A stretch of DNA of 64,000 bases from Rhinopomastus cyanomelas (lineage: Eukaryota > Chordata > Aves > Bucerotiformes > Rhinopomastidae), in the NCBI GenBank assembly GCA_013400115.1, contig VXBP01009037.1, positions 571,527 through 635,526 on the forward strand, in the 5' to 3' direction. Position 1 is the stretch's first letter. Every line of letters starts with the position of its first letter. Shown here in pieces: positions 1 to 12,000 of the stretch. A model generated the notes under the pieces. The model was not told the origin of the DNA. It saw nothing but the letters and a program-made list of their open reading frames with translations, and searched no databases. The position numbers and the translations under genes are program-made.

Positions 1-96
1 GCGCTGCTGCGGGCGGCCCCGGGCTGGCGCGTCCCCGCAGAGCCGCTCCCGCCGCTGCTCCGCGACCGCAGCCCCGCCGGGATCCTGCACGGGCAG
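1..96 (+). CDS. TCERG1L: TCERG1L exon 1 (3' part)
   Basis: The frame is open from base 1 and encodes an Ala/Pro/Leu/Arg-rich segment ending in GILHGQ. The donor is CAG|GTACTG at 97. The exon ends in phase 0, and exon 2 continues directly with IYLNNTF. It lies in a very GC-rich stretch typical of a first exon in a CpG island. The initiator Met and 5' UTR are off the left edge. Confidence 0.85.
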
Positions 97-3000
97 GTAC
101 TGCGGGGCGGGGGCGAGCGGGGCGGGTCCGCGGTGCTTCAGCGGGGAGTTCCCAGTGGCCGCTGGCTGGAGCCCCGCGGGAGCTACTGGGGGGAGCCGGG
201 TTGTGCCCCGGTGCGGGGGTCCCGAGGGCTTGTGCCCTGGAGCGGGACTGTGCGCGGTGCGGGGGTACCGGAGGGTTTTGGCTCCGCGAGGGGGCTGTGA
301 GTGGTGCGAAGGAGGTACCGGGGCTGTGTCCGGTGCGGGGCAGTGCGTGGTGCGGGAGTGCCGGAGGCTTTTGCCCTGGTGCGGGGATCCCGGGGGATTG
401 CGACCCTGTGCCGGTTGTGGCCGGTGCGGGGGTCCCGGGGCTGTGCCCGGTGCGGCGGCTCCGGTAGGTGCCCCCTCTCCGACCGCCGCAGCGGTTCGTT
501 GTGCGGGGCTAGAAGGGCTGCGAGAGGGTCCCTCGGCGAGAGCCGCCTCCCTCCATCCATCCGGCGGTGCGGGATGTGTGCGTCCCGATCCCTTGTAGCA
601 GCGAGCGGCTGTGTGTCGGGGTTTTTTCTTTATCCCGGTAGCCACGAGGAGCCAAGTTTGGAGCCGCCGGGTCTGGCCGGAGCTCCCGCCCTCTCCCCGC
701 TGGATTCCCCCGGGGCTGGGGGCTGCGTGAGGCCGCTCCGCGGTTCCGGGGGCTGGAGCCGTCGTCCTGCTGCGAGCTCCGCTCCTGGTGTCTCTGCCTC
801 GTCTGGAGACCGAGTTTTGCATTTTTATAAGAAAAAAGAAGCGCCGCGGAGGCAGAAGAGTGGGCGCCGGGTGCCCCCGCCCCTTACTGAGGGGCTTTGT
901 AGCCTTCCCAGCGTCTCTGGTGGTTCGGGAGCAGAGCGAGCGGGAGGGAGGAGAGGAGGTGCCGGCTCTAATGAAACCCTCGCCTAGCCTATTCCCCGGG
1001 GCCAGGGCGCTGAGATCAGCTGCAGAGCTGCTGTTAGTGGGGGAATCCGTTTGCCAGGGCGAGAGAAAACACCTCCCCGACGTTGCCTTTGGTGGTTCTT
1101 TTGCCTCGGGATGGATCTTCAAAGCACTTTCTGGTGATGGTTTAGTGTCGCGGGCGAGCTGATGGGCAGGGAAGGAGCGGGCTCCTCTTGACTAGCAGCC
1201 ATTAGCCCAGCGTGCCCTTTCCCCAGCCCGGCTGCGGGTCTGTGCCTTCCTCCAGCGGTCTGTGTGTCCCTGCCCGCGATGCCCGAGCGGCTCTCGGACT
1301 GAGGAGATGCTGGGAACGTTCTACACCCTCCGTTTAGCTGGAATGCTTGAAGCGCTGATGGGGTACGAACAGGATGACTCTCGCTACAGGATGACTTTTC
1401 GGCCTCTTCAGGAGGGCTCCTGCTCTGGCAGGGGGTTGCACTGGATGGTCTTTCGAGGTCACTTCCAACCCCCGACGTTCTGTGAGGAGACGCTGCAGGG
1501 CAGCGCTTTGCCAAAGGGCCGGTCCCGTTGTTAACTTTCCTCCCTGTATTTCCTTTCCCCCCCCCAAGTGGCTATTTGGGGCTCACTCGCCGGTGATCGG
1601 ATTCTCCCCTTCCTCGAGTGTGGAGTTTGTCCCTGTTTTCCCACCCGTGTACGCAGCGACGGTGCCTCCGCACGCTGGGAAGAGCTGGATCGATAAGAGG
1701 CTGCCCACCTGCAAAGTAAGTCTGGGCTCGACTGCTGGAGCTGCGTTGTGAGGGTGAGGCAGAGGGGAAGGGGAGCCTTGTGGGCTTTGGGAATCGCAGA
1801 GGGCTTGGTGAGGCAGAGCCCTGTGGAGGAGGGCGGTGTAAGGGGCTGCTTCAGCACCCGCCGTCGCTTGGCTCCGAGACAAAGATGCCTCGATGTGAAC
1901 CCTTGTTGCGCTGGGCAGAACGTTCCCCTGTGGGGTGGTGAGGTTCCCATTTTCCCTTCCTCCCAGGGAGCGGGATGCAGGGGCAGTGATGCTGTCAGCA
2001 CAGGCACTGCCACATCTCTGGTGCTGGGCAGGGGCGTCCCTCGGGGTCCCACAGCCGGTCCGGCTGCATCTGCCTGCTCCCGCAGCTGAGTAAAACGAGG
2101 CTTCGCGCCTCTCCCCCTCTCCCCTCCCTCACCTCCATCTCCGAGGTCTCTGAACTGCAGGTGGTTGGCTCTGATGCAGCCGTGGCTGGGATGGCAATTG
2201 CCTTTGGCTCTTCCTTTGATGCTGCTGCATCAGCTGATGACTTGTGTTCAGAGCTGGTTAATTTTTAATTAGGCAGCTGGACTCAGCCCCAGCCCTGATG
2301 GAGCAGAAATCAATCTGGGTTTGCAGGTTCAGCCCTGGCTCCGGGTTCATCCCCGGCTCCAGACGTTTCTGGGGTTGTTAGAGCCGCTCTGCTCCCGCTC
2401 CCACCCTGAGGCTGTTGCTGGGGTTCGTGTGTTGCGCAGATATACTTGAACAACACCTTCGCTCTGGACTCGCTCTGGATCCATCCCGAGGAATCGAGGC
2501 TCTTCCAGGGCAGCGAGAAGCCTCTGCTGATGACCAATCAAGTGGCGATGGCTGTAGCCAGGCCAGCTGCTGCCTCCAGGCCCCTGCCCACAGTGGTCCT
2601 GGCACCTCAGCTGATACCAGGTCAGTAGAAAAGGAATAATCATCTGTTCAGGGTTTTTGGTTTGTTTCTCTGTTTTTAGTGTGTCTTCCAGAGATGAAGC
2701 AGCCCTAATCCAGGGGTTTATTCCAGTCCCATCTTCCCTTGAGCTGGACCTCAAGGGCTGGTGGCCAAGTCCGTTCCATCCCCTAAGTTCCTTTTAAAGA
2801 AGGAGCAGACTGCATCGCGGCTTGTTGGGGGGGGGGTTGGACTAGATGACCTTTGGGGGGTCCCTCCCCACCCAACCCAGTCTGTGGTTCTGTAGGACCC
2901 CGTGTGTCCTCATGGGAGGTGGTGATGGACCCTCCCGAAGCAGCTGGTGAAGGGCCCGGCTGGCTCGGTCGGCTCTCAGTCGAGGGGCTGCCGCCGCGGC

Positions 3001-6000
3001 TCCTGCGCGATTCTCCTGCTGGCTGCTAACGCTTCACGACTTGGGGGTGTCTGGGCAGAGCAGAGGTCGGGTGCCTCACGGAGGCGCAGCTCCGCACGGC
3101 CAGAGCCGGGAGAGAGATCCCGTCGGTCTGCGGAGCCCGGCTGGGCTGGGGGAAAGGCCAGGCAGGGCATCGAGTGCCGCAGGAGTGCTTCCAGAGAGAT
3201 GCTGCTGCACAGGAGAGGTCAGGAAGTGAAGTCCTGTGGATGTTTCAGCCCCACGGCCGGGTTTTTGGGTTCAGAATCGGGATGGTTGAACGGTTTGTGC
3301 AGGATCCAAGGCTCCGAGGGTCTGGCTGCCAGCAGAGCCCCAGCCACAGAGTCGCAGAGCGCTGGGGATTGGGAGGGACCTCGGCAGATCATGCAGCGCC
3401 TGCCCTGTGGAGCAGCCGTGTCGCGGCGCGGTGCAGCAGCAGCAGGGCTCCTGCGCTCGGCCGATGCCGCGAGGCAGCGCTGCGGCTCGTGCCGGGCTCT
3501 GCCTGCCGGCGGCTTCCGTGACAGCGGCTGCTGTTCTGCCTCAGCCCCGCTGAGCCTCCCGGATCGCGCCCGCGGCTGGTGTCTCAGCAGCCGCTGCCGT
3601 CAGCTGCCTTCTTCTCCTGTCAGAGCTGCCCGGCGCAGGGCTGCGGCGGTGCCGCCGTGTTCCCAGGGCGGCTGTGGCGAGCAGCCGGGTTCTGCCTGCG
3701 TCTCCAGAGTGTGTCAGGGGTGGGTTTTGGGAGTGAGTTGTTCACCGCCAGCTGATGCATGTGCCTGTGCGAAGCAGCGAGGCGCTGGCAGTGCCACGGG
3801 TGGTGTTTCAGGGGGGAACAAGTGTGCTCCCGGCGGGATGGGATGGGATGTAGTGCCACGGCTGTGCTCTGGAGCAGCACAGAGGGAAGGGGATTTGCTT
3901 CCCCCGGGCAAAAATATCCCCCCCCCGATATGTTGAGGGTTGTCAGGGGGAGTAGTCTTCCCTGGGATGAAAATACCCCCCCCATATGTTGAGGACTGTG
4001 GGGGGGATATTTTTCCCCTTCACAGGGGATCCATCCTGCTGGCTGCCCCCTCTTCAGACCCACCCCGAGCTCCTGTCTGGGTGAGAGCGCTGCTGGAACA
4101 CGCAGACCTCCCACCCATCTCCCTGAGGGTTCCCATCCCTCTCAGCATCTCACTTCTGCTGGGTGCTGATCTCGTAACATCCCCGGCTGTGGGGGGACCC
4201 CAGAGCTTGTTAGGGGCCAGATGCCTGGTGTGGGGCGGCAGCGTTGGTGCCCCAAGGCCACAGTGAGGAGCAGCTTGCAGGCAGCGCTCCAGTGGCACGG
4301 GGAGGGCTCCCTCCCTGGTCCTCACTCTCAGCACCAAGAGCTGATTGCTCCCTGAAGTGGTGCTGACCCGAGAAGGTGACAGGCTCTGCGCCAGCTCCGC
4401 GGGCAAGTCCTGTCCTAGGGTGGGCTCAGCCTTTGCGCCTGTCGGAGTGTTTTCTCTCAACCCACCGGCACCAGTGCAGAGAGGAGGGAAAGTGGCGCCG
4501 GAGCCGGATGGACGGGAGCGCGGGGCAGCGGCTGCCGGCTCCTGGAGGGGCTTCTCAGCTGTAGGAGAAGGAAGCAGCTGGTGTTGCCACCCTTGTTGTG
4601 GAGCTGCCGCCCCGGGTGTCTGCAGCGAGTGGTGACGCTTTGTTTTCCCACCTCAGGTGACACACGGGCTTCTCTCCGCTGGGGGCTGTGTGTTGTCCCG
4701 CGGGAAGGCACCGCCTGGGTGGTTGTGCAGGGAGAGGATGGCAGTGGGTGCTTCTGGCACTGAGCTCTCCGCCGGGGCTGCTGTGGTGCCCACTCGGGTG
4801 GACCTGCGTGCTGCCCGTGTGGTCTGCTGGCCGTGGGCTGAGGGGGTGCTCACGGCGTCACAGAGCATCAGGGGTTGGAAGGGGCCTCGAAAGAGCATCC
4901 AGCTCCATCCCCCTGCCACAGCAGGATCCCCCACATCCAGTCATCAGGGATTGGAAGGGGCCTCGAAAGACCATCCAGTCCCATCCCCCTGCTGCAGCAG
5001 GATCCCCCACATCCAGACACAAAGACAGTTGCCAGCTTAATAAAGAGGTGACAGCCAAAGGACTTGAATTCACAGATGAAGGGGAGGGGTGATGAGGGAG
5101 CTGGGGCTCTGGAGCTGGGAAAAAGCAGACTGAGGGGTGACCCTATGGATGTTGATCAATATGTGAAGGGAGGGTGTCCGGAGGATGGAGCCAGGCTCTG
5201 CTCAGGGGCACCCAGTGACAGGACAAGGGGCAGCGGGTGTGAGCTGGAGCAGAGGCGGTTCCACATCAGTGTGAGAAGGACCTTGTTCCCAGGGTGGGTG
5301 GCAGAGCCCTGGCAGGGGCTGCCCAGGGGGGCTGTAGAGTCTCCTTCTCTGGAGACATTTCAAACCCTCCGGGACTGTTGCTGTGTGACTGGATCTGGGT
5401 GATCCTGCCGTGGCAGGGGGTTAGGACTGGGTGATCTTTGGAGGTCCCTTCCAGTCCCTTGTGTTCTTGATGAAGAACAACCCCTGATCCTTATTTCTTC
5501 CTCTTGGAGCTGGTTTTTCCCACATCCTTGGAGCAGGAGGGGGTATCTGCTGATGGCTGCTGCCTGTCCTTCCCAGGCTGGGTGATGGCTTGGTGCTCCC
5601 CCAGTGAGCCCCCAGTGTCCCTGCAGAGGGCAGGACTGGGATGACTCTATTCCTACCCCAGTGTCCCTGCACAGGGCCAGACTGGGATGACTGTTCAACC
5701 CAAATTGTTCTGCTGGTTTGAAGGAGCTGCAGTGGTCTCCCCTCCCTGGCAGAACATGGAGGCTACTTGAGGGCAGAGCGTTGGTGAGGATTCGGGGTAC
5801 AGTCCACGAGCTCAGACAGGTGATGCTGTGCTGGGGGGAGACACGACAGCAGCAGCTCCTCTCCCCCCGTGGAGAGGAGCCCTTTTCCCACACGTTGATG
5901 TTTTCACCCTTTGTGATGGCTCTGCTGGCCAGGTCCAGGCTGTAGTGTGACTTGGCCAGGGCAGGTCTGGGGAAGCCTCTGTTGCGGGGAAAACGAATTG

Positions 6001-9000
6001 CAGGTGCTTGGGCTTCCCCCTCCCCTCGAGGTTTCATTGATTTTTCTGCTGTTTCCAAGGCCTTTGACTCGTGAAGTTCATGTAGATGTGAGGTGATGGA
6101 TGGTGATGCTCAGCAGCCCTTCCAAGAAGTCTGTGGCAGCAGACTGGGTTTGTTCCAGAGGGGGATTCTCTGCGGCCGCTCCAAGCCCGGGTGGGAGCCC
6201 CAGGCTCTCCCTGAGCCAGGGCAGAGGTGGGTGGTGGGTTGGGTGGGAGAGGCTGGCGAGCGGCTGTGGTGGTGGTTCAGAGAGAGGCACTGGCTGACCC
6301 CTAGGCACCCTCCTCTCCAGTCGAGGGAACAATTGGAGGGGGAGTCCTTCCTCCACAGAATTATTTCTCGAGAGAGAGGACTTCATCAGGGGCAGGGAAA
6401 CCTCAAAATTTCTCTCGGCCAACTGATGAAACTTGAACGAGGGGAGCGATGAAAGGCTGATGAGGAAGCCCAGCTCCAGGAGCCAGAGCTGGCGGGAGGC
6501 TCCGGCTGCCTGCTCTCTGCTGCCTTCCTGGGCTCTTGGGGGAGGCAGCACCCACCTCCGGGAAAGAAAAGACTCAAGTGAGAAGTGATCAACCTTTCTG
6601 CCCTGTAGGGAGCCAGCAGAGAAATTGGCTTTGCTGGGCACCCTTTGTTCTTGCCAGAGCTACAGGAGCTGTGATCACAGAGTCACAGAATCCTTGAGGT
6701 TGGAAAAGACCCCTGGGGTCATCCAGTCCAACCATCAACCCCACTCTGCAAGGTCACCCCCAAACCAGATCCCCCAGCACCACATCTGAACGACGTTTAA
6801 ACTCATCCAGGGATGGGGACTCAGCCCCCACCCTGGGCAGCCCATCCCAGTCCCTGGCCACTCTCTCCAGGAAGAATCTCTTCCTGATGGCCAGTCTGAC
6901 CCTCCCCTGGTGCAGCCTGAAGCCCTTCTCTCTGCTTCTGTCCCCAATGACCTGTGAGCAGAGCCCAGCACCAGCATCTCTGCAGGGTCCTTGCAGATGG
7001 TTCTAGAGAGCGATAAAGTCTCTCCCCTCAGCCTGCTCTTCCCCAACCTAACCAGCCCCAGCTCTCCCCATCTCTCCCCATCAGATGGATTCTCCAGGCC
7101 CTTCCACAGCTCTGTTCCCCCCCTCTGCCCTCTCTCCAGCCCCTCGCTGTCTCCCCTGTGCCGAGGTGATGCAGGGTTCTCGGGATGCAGCCAGCTCGGG
7201 GCAGAGGGGCTTGAAGGCAGGCGGCCAGGCTGTGCCAGCCCCGGGCCAGGGGGCCACGAGCTGCTGGATTCTTCAGCCTCCCCTGATTTCCATCATGACT
7301 GGCAGGAGGCTCTGCCGGCCCCTCTCCACGGCACCAGCCGCGAGCGGGGCTGCTCTTGGCGCCGGCAGCTTGAATTGTTAGAGGGGTCTGAAGCCAGAGC
7401 AGGATGGAAAAGCCTGGATGAGGTGCCTGCCCCACAGCTGCGGAGGGCAATGTGATGGAATAGGACTGAAGGGGGCTGCCTGAGCTGCACTGGCCTTAGC
7501 CAGCTGTTGTGGAGGGGCTGCACCAGCCACCCCAGTGCCCATCACCATGTGTCCTCCCTCGCTGCTCTGCCCTGCTGAGACCACATCCGGAATCCAGTTG
7601 TGGGCCCCTCAGCTGCAGAAGGACACAGAGCTGCTGGAGAGAGCCCAGTGCAGAGCCGCAGGGATGATGGAGGGAGAGGAGCATCTCCCTGCTGAGGAGA
7701 GGCTGAGGGAGCTGGGGCTCTGGAGCTGGGAAAAAGGAGCCTGAGGGGTGACCCCATGGATGTTGATCAATGTGTGAAGGGTGGGTGTCAGGAGGATGGA
7801 GCCAGGCTCTGCCCAGGGGCACCCGGTGACAGGACAAGGGGCAGCGGGTGGGAGCTGGAGCAGAGGAGGTTCCACATCAGTGTGAGAAGGACCTTGTTCC
7901 TAGTGAGGGTGCCAGAGCCCTGGCAGGGGCTGCCCAGGAGGTTGTGGAGTCTCTGGAGACATTTCAAACCCGCCTGGCCTGTTCCTGTGCAACTGGATCT
8001 GGGGGATCCTGCTGTGTCAGGGGGATGGGACTGGCTGACGTTTGGAAGCCCCTTCCAACCCCTGATGCTCTGCGATGCTCTGCGGGGTCCTTGCGGAGGT
8101 GCCCCTGGAAGAAGACACTCGCGGGCTGCCCGAGGTTCGGATCTGATCAAAGGGGTGTTTTGCAGAGCTGCCGTGGGCTCCTCGCCTGGAGGACTTCCAC
8201 TGCCTGCTCGATTCCTGGCTGCGGGGCTCCGGGTGGGGAGAGAGCAGCTGCTGCCTGTCAGGTTCTGTTTTCTCCCGTCGGTCATCGCTGTTCACCCCCC
8301 CTTCGTCCGACGTGTTTGGCCAAGAGCGAGCTCTGGAGGTCTTTCCCCTGCTCGTGTGACTGATGCAGAGGCTGCAGTGGGTCTGAGCCTTGACCTGGGA
8401 GGGCTGGTCTCTTCTCACCAGGGACAGGACCAGAGGAAGGGGCCTCAGGGTGCCCCAGGGGAAGCTGAGGTTGGCCCTGAGAGCAGACCTCTCCCTGGGA
8501 AAGGCCCTCAGCCCTTGGCACAGGCTGCCCAGGGAGGGGATTGAGCGGCCACCCCTGGCCATGCTTCCTAGTTGAGGGGATCTGGAACGCAGGGAATGGG
8601 TTTGGGGTGGGTTGGGACAGCTGGGGTCAGGGTTGGACTTGATGATCCTGAAGTGTTTCCAGCGTGTTTGGTTCTGTGATTCTGCAGGTTCTTTGAGCTC
8701 TTGTGTAAAACCAGTGGCAGCTCCCTGCCCAGTGGGGTGTTGGGTGGAGGGCGCAGGGGGATGGGACTGGGTGATCCCTCCAGGTCCCATCCCATCCCTG
8801 ATGCTCTGGGATGCTGTGGTTCTGTGATTCTTGCATAAATCCTCTGGTTTGCAGTGAGAAATAAGCCCTGTTGTGTCGCCTTTCCTTCCCCAGGTGGTTG
8901 CCAGAGTGGTCTTAAACCAGTTGGTGGCAATCGGACCCTGGCCTTGGCCACCACAGCCGCTGCCACCATGGTGTCGGTGGAGCCAGAAGCCCTCCAGGGC

Positions 9001-12000
9001 CCTGCGGTGCCGAGCGTCCAGCCCTGCCACGTCCTGACCTTCTCTCCCATCAAAATCCCGCTGCTGGCGTCGCCCTTCCCAGGTGAGGTCCCTACTGGGA
9101 GCACTGGTGGGCTGCTGTCCATGTTTGCGTGGTGTTGGGCGCGGGTCCTGCCGGGCTCTGGCGAGTGCTCCAGGGATGGAGCTGCTGGTCTGGTCGGCTG
9201 CAGCCAGAGCTGGTGTTTGTGGAGCAGCTCAGAGGTCTGTTCGGGGCTGGTGTGGGCATGGGGGCTGCAGAGCCTCGTCTTGGTGAAGTCTGTTGCTATG
9301 GTGGTCGTGGGCTGTAGGCGGCCTGAGCTGCATCCTCCCTCCATCATCTCACTGACCTCCCAATCGAAGGAGCCCTTGGTGGCAGCAGGCTACTGCAGCA
9401 GGTCCTCAGGTTCACAGAGCCATGGAATCAGGGAGCTGTGGGGATGAGGGCTGGACCTGATGATCCTGGGGGTCCTTTCCAGCCTTGCTGAGTCTGTGGT
9501 GCTATAGAGTGGGTTGGGTTGGAGGGGACCTTGAGGGTCACCCAGCTGTGCTGCCATGGGTGGACACCCCGGAGCCCGTCCAGCCCGGCCTCGCGCTCTC
9601 CGGGGAGCTGGCGGCGGCTGCGGGGTGTCAGCGCGGTGAGCGGTGATGTTTGCGGCTCGTCGGGGTGTGTGTGAGCGCCGATGGGGCTGGGAGGATGGAG
9701 CAGACGTGGCTGCTCCCTGCTCGCAGCGCTGGGGAGGGCTGGGGCGCCCTGCCTGGCTCTGGGGGTCTGGCTGCGCTGGAGGCTGAGGGGCTCCTCTTGG
9801 TGCTCTGAGCGTTCTGGGCTGTTTCTGAAGACACTGGGCGGCAGTTAACTGGGAGAGGTGGCTTCAGCTGCACTTTCCCAGCCTTTTGGGGGCTGTAGTG
9901 TGATGGGGCGAGATGCAGAGACGGGGTTGCAGAGGAGCCCTGGCCTTGGGTGGGGAGGTGTCATCTTCTGCTAAAGATCTCGGGTCACAGAACCATCCTG
10001 GCTGGAGAGGACCTCCAGGGTCATCAAGCCCAGCACCTCCCAAACCCCCAGACCATGGCCCCAAGGGCTCCAGCCACTTGGTTTTTAAACCTCTCCAGGG
10101 ATGGGGATCCCACCACCTCCCTGGGCAGCCTGGTCCAGAGCCCAACCACTCTCTCAGCAAAGAGCTTCTTCCCAAGATCCAATCTAACCCTCCTCTGATG
10201 CAACTTGAGGCCATTTCCCCTCATCCTATTGTTAGCAATTTGGGAGAAGAGACCAGCAGCAGCCTGTCTGCAACCTCCTTTGAGGGGGCTGTGGAGAGCA
10301 ATGAGGTTTCCTCTCAGCCTCCTCTTCTCCAGACTAAAGAGCTAGACTCAGTCACCCCAGCTCCCTCAGCCACTCTCCACAGAGCCTGCTCTCCAGCCCC
10401 TCTCCCCAGCCTCACTGTCCTTCTCTGGCCCCTCTCCAGCCCCTCACTGTCCTTCTGATCCTGTGGTGCCCAGAACTGGCCCCAGCATTCAAGGTGGGGT
10501 CTCACAAGTGCAGAGCACAGGGGCACCATCACCTCCCTGCTCCTGCTGGCTCCCCCGGTTCCTGCTCCGGGCCAGGATGCTGTTGGCTTTCTTGGCCACC
10601 TGGGTGCCCTGCTGGCTCCTGTTCAGCTGCTGACACCCAACACCCCCAGGTCCTTTTCCACCAGGCAGCTCTGCAGCCCCTCTGCCCCCAGTCTGGAGCT
10701 GCTGGGGGTGGTTGTGACCGATGCAGGTCCCATTCCCATTGAGCAGAGTCACCCCACAGACACCTGCTGAGGGCTTGGGCTGCTGGCCGGGCGCTCGGGG
10801 GCTCTGATGAGCCAGCCAGTCCTGCAGGAGTGAAGGTCCAGTCTTTGTGGAGCGAGGAGCGAGCCGCTGCGGTGGGGCAGGGAGTGGGTGCTGCCTCCTG
10901 CCCAAAGCCGACCCTCAGAACCCCCCGCGTGAGCGAGAGACCCGCGGCAGAGCCCGGAGCGGGTGGGAAGGGTTCCTGCTCCGGGCCAGGAGGCAGCTCT
11001 GCATCCCAGGTGCGCTCTCCCCGGAGTGAGATGCGGGTGCCTGCAGCGGCAGAGGGGGCCGCGCGTTCCGCACGACAGCGGCTGCGGCGCCGGGGAGCTC
11101 GGCTGCCGCGATAAGTGGCTCCGGGGCTCCACCGCCTCGATAAGTGGCTCGGCTCGGTGATAAACATGTCAGGCCACGATAATTGTTGGCTTCCTCACCG
11201 AGGGCTGCGCGATGGGCTATCAAATACCGCACTCCGAGAGCCTCGGCAATCATCCCATTATCAATCACTCGCGCTGCACCACACGCTTCGGGGTGTTTTC
11301 TCCGGCGGAATGCAGAGCAGTTGCTTGGAGGAGGAAGCCTGGAAGTGCCTGGTCTGTGGCTGATAAACCTGAGACCCGGCTCTGTGCTGCTCTGTTAGCC
11401 ACCACCTCTGGAGGGAAGGGGGGTGCCTTCCAGCAAACATGGCTGTGCCACCCGTGGGGCTTAGGCTGGTGAGGAAGAGGAGGAGAGGACTTGGGTTTGG
11501 GTGGTCTTTGTGGGCGCTGGCTTGAGGAGCAGCTCTGGTGCTGGGCTGGGAGGTGCCCTTGGGATGGGGACTGGGCTGGAACCCTCTGGCTGGCTCCAGG
11601 AGGCAGGGACAGCCAGAGCCACCACCAGAGGGATCACAGAATCATTCAGGTTGGAAAAGACCCCTAGGATCATCGAGTCCAACCGTCAACCCTGCTCTAC
11701 AAGGTCACCCCTAAACCAGATCCCCCAGCATACATCTCAGCAACTTTTAAACTCATCCAGGGATGGGGACTCAGCTCCTACCCTGGGCAGCCCATCCAAG
11801 GGACTGACCTCTCTCTCTTGGAAGAACTTCTTCCAGATGGCCAGTCTGACCCTCCCATGGTGGAGCTTGGACCCTTCCCTCTGCTTCTGTCATTAATGAC
11901 CTCTGAGAAGGTCTTGATGGTTGGGCTCAATGATCCACAGGGTCTTCTACAAGCTGAATGATTCTGGGATTAGGGACTGGAAGGGACCTCGGAAGACCAC

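Larger units (their letters stand above)
1..790. promoter_or_regulatory. CpG-rich region spanning exon 1 and the start of intron 1
   Basis: The first 800 bases are very GC-rich with frequent CpG, as expected of the 3' half of a CpG island over the TCERG1L promoter and first exon. The transcription start is not in the window. No TATA box or other core promoter element can be assigned. Confidence 0.55.
97..2439 (+). other. Intron 1 of TCERG1L
   Basis: GT at 97 and AG at 2438-2439. It holds the CpG-rich minisatellite, one diverged CR1 tail near 1,400 and an AT-richer, possibly conserved block at 2,140-2,320. The rest is unique GC-rich DNA with no recognisable feature. Confidence 0.8.
2621..8893 (+). 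other. Intron 2 of TCERG1L
   Basis: GT at 2621 and AG at 8892-8893. About a third is CR1 fragments of both orientations. It also holds a hairpin-forming repeat at 3,906-4,018. The 2.9-3.7 kb stretch is CpG-rich unique DNA with long accidental open frames. At 5.7-6.65 kb and 7.16-7.55 kb I see only unique sequence with no recognisable feature. Confidence 0.8.

Noticed and set aside
2947..3936. Plus-strand open frame of 329 codons in intron 2
   Set aside because: It lies in CpG-rich DNA with few stop codons, has Arg/Ser/Gly/Cys-rich random-looking composition and no domain, and starts within an intron of TCERG1L. It is compositional.
8017..9030. Minus-strand open frame of 337 codons
   Set aside because: It runs antisense through two CR1 copies and over TCERG1L exon 3. 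Its content is the complement of these and resembles no protein.
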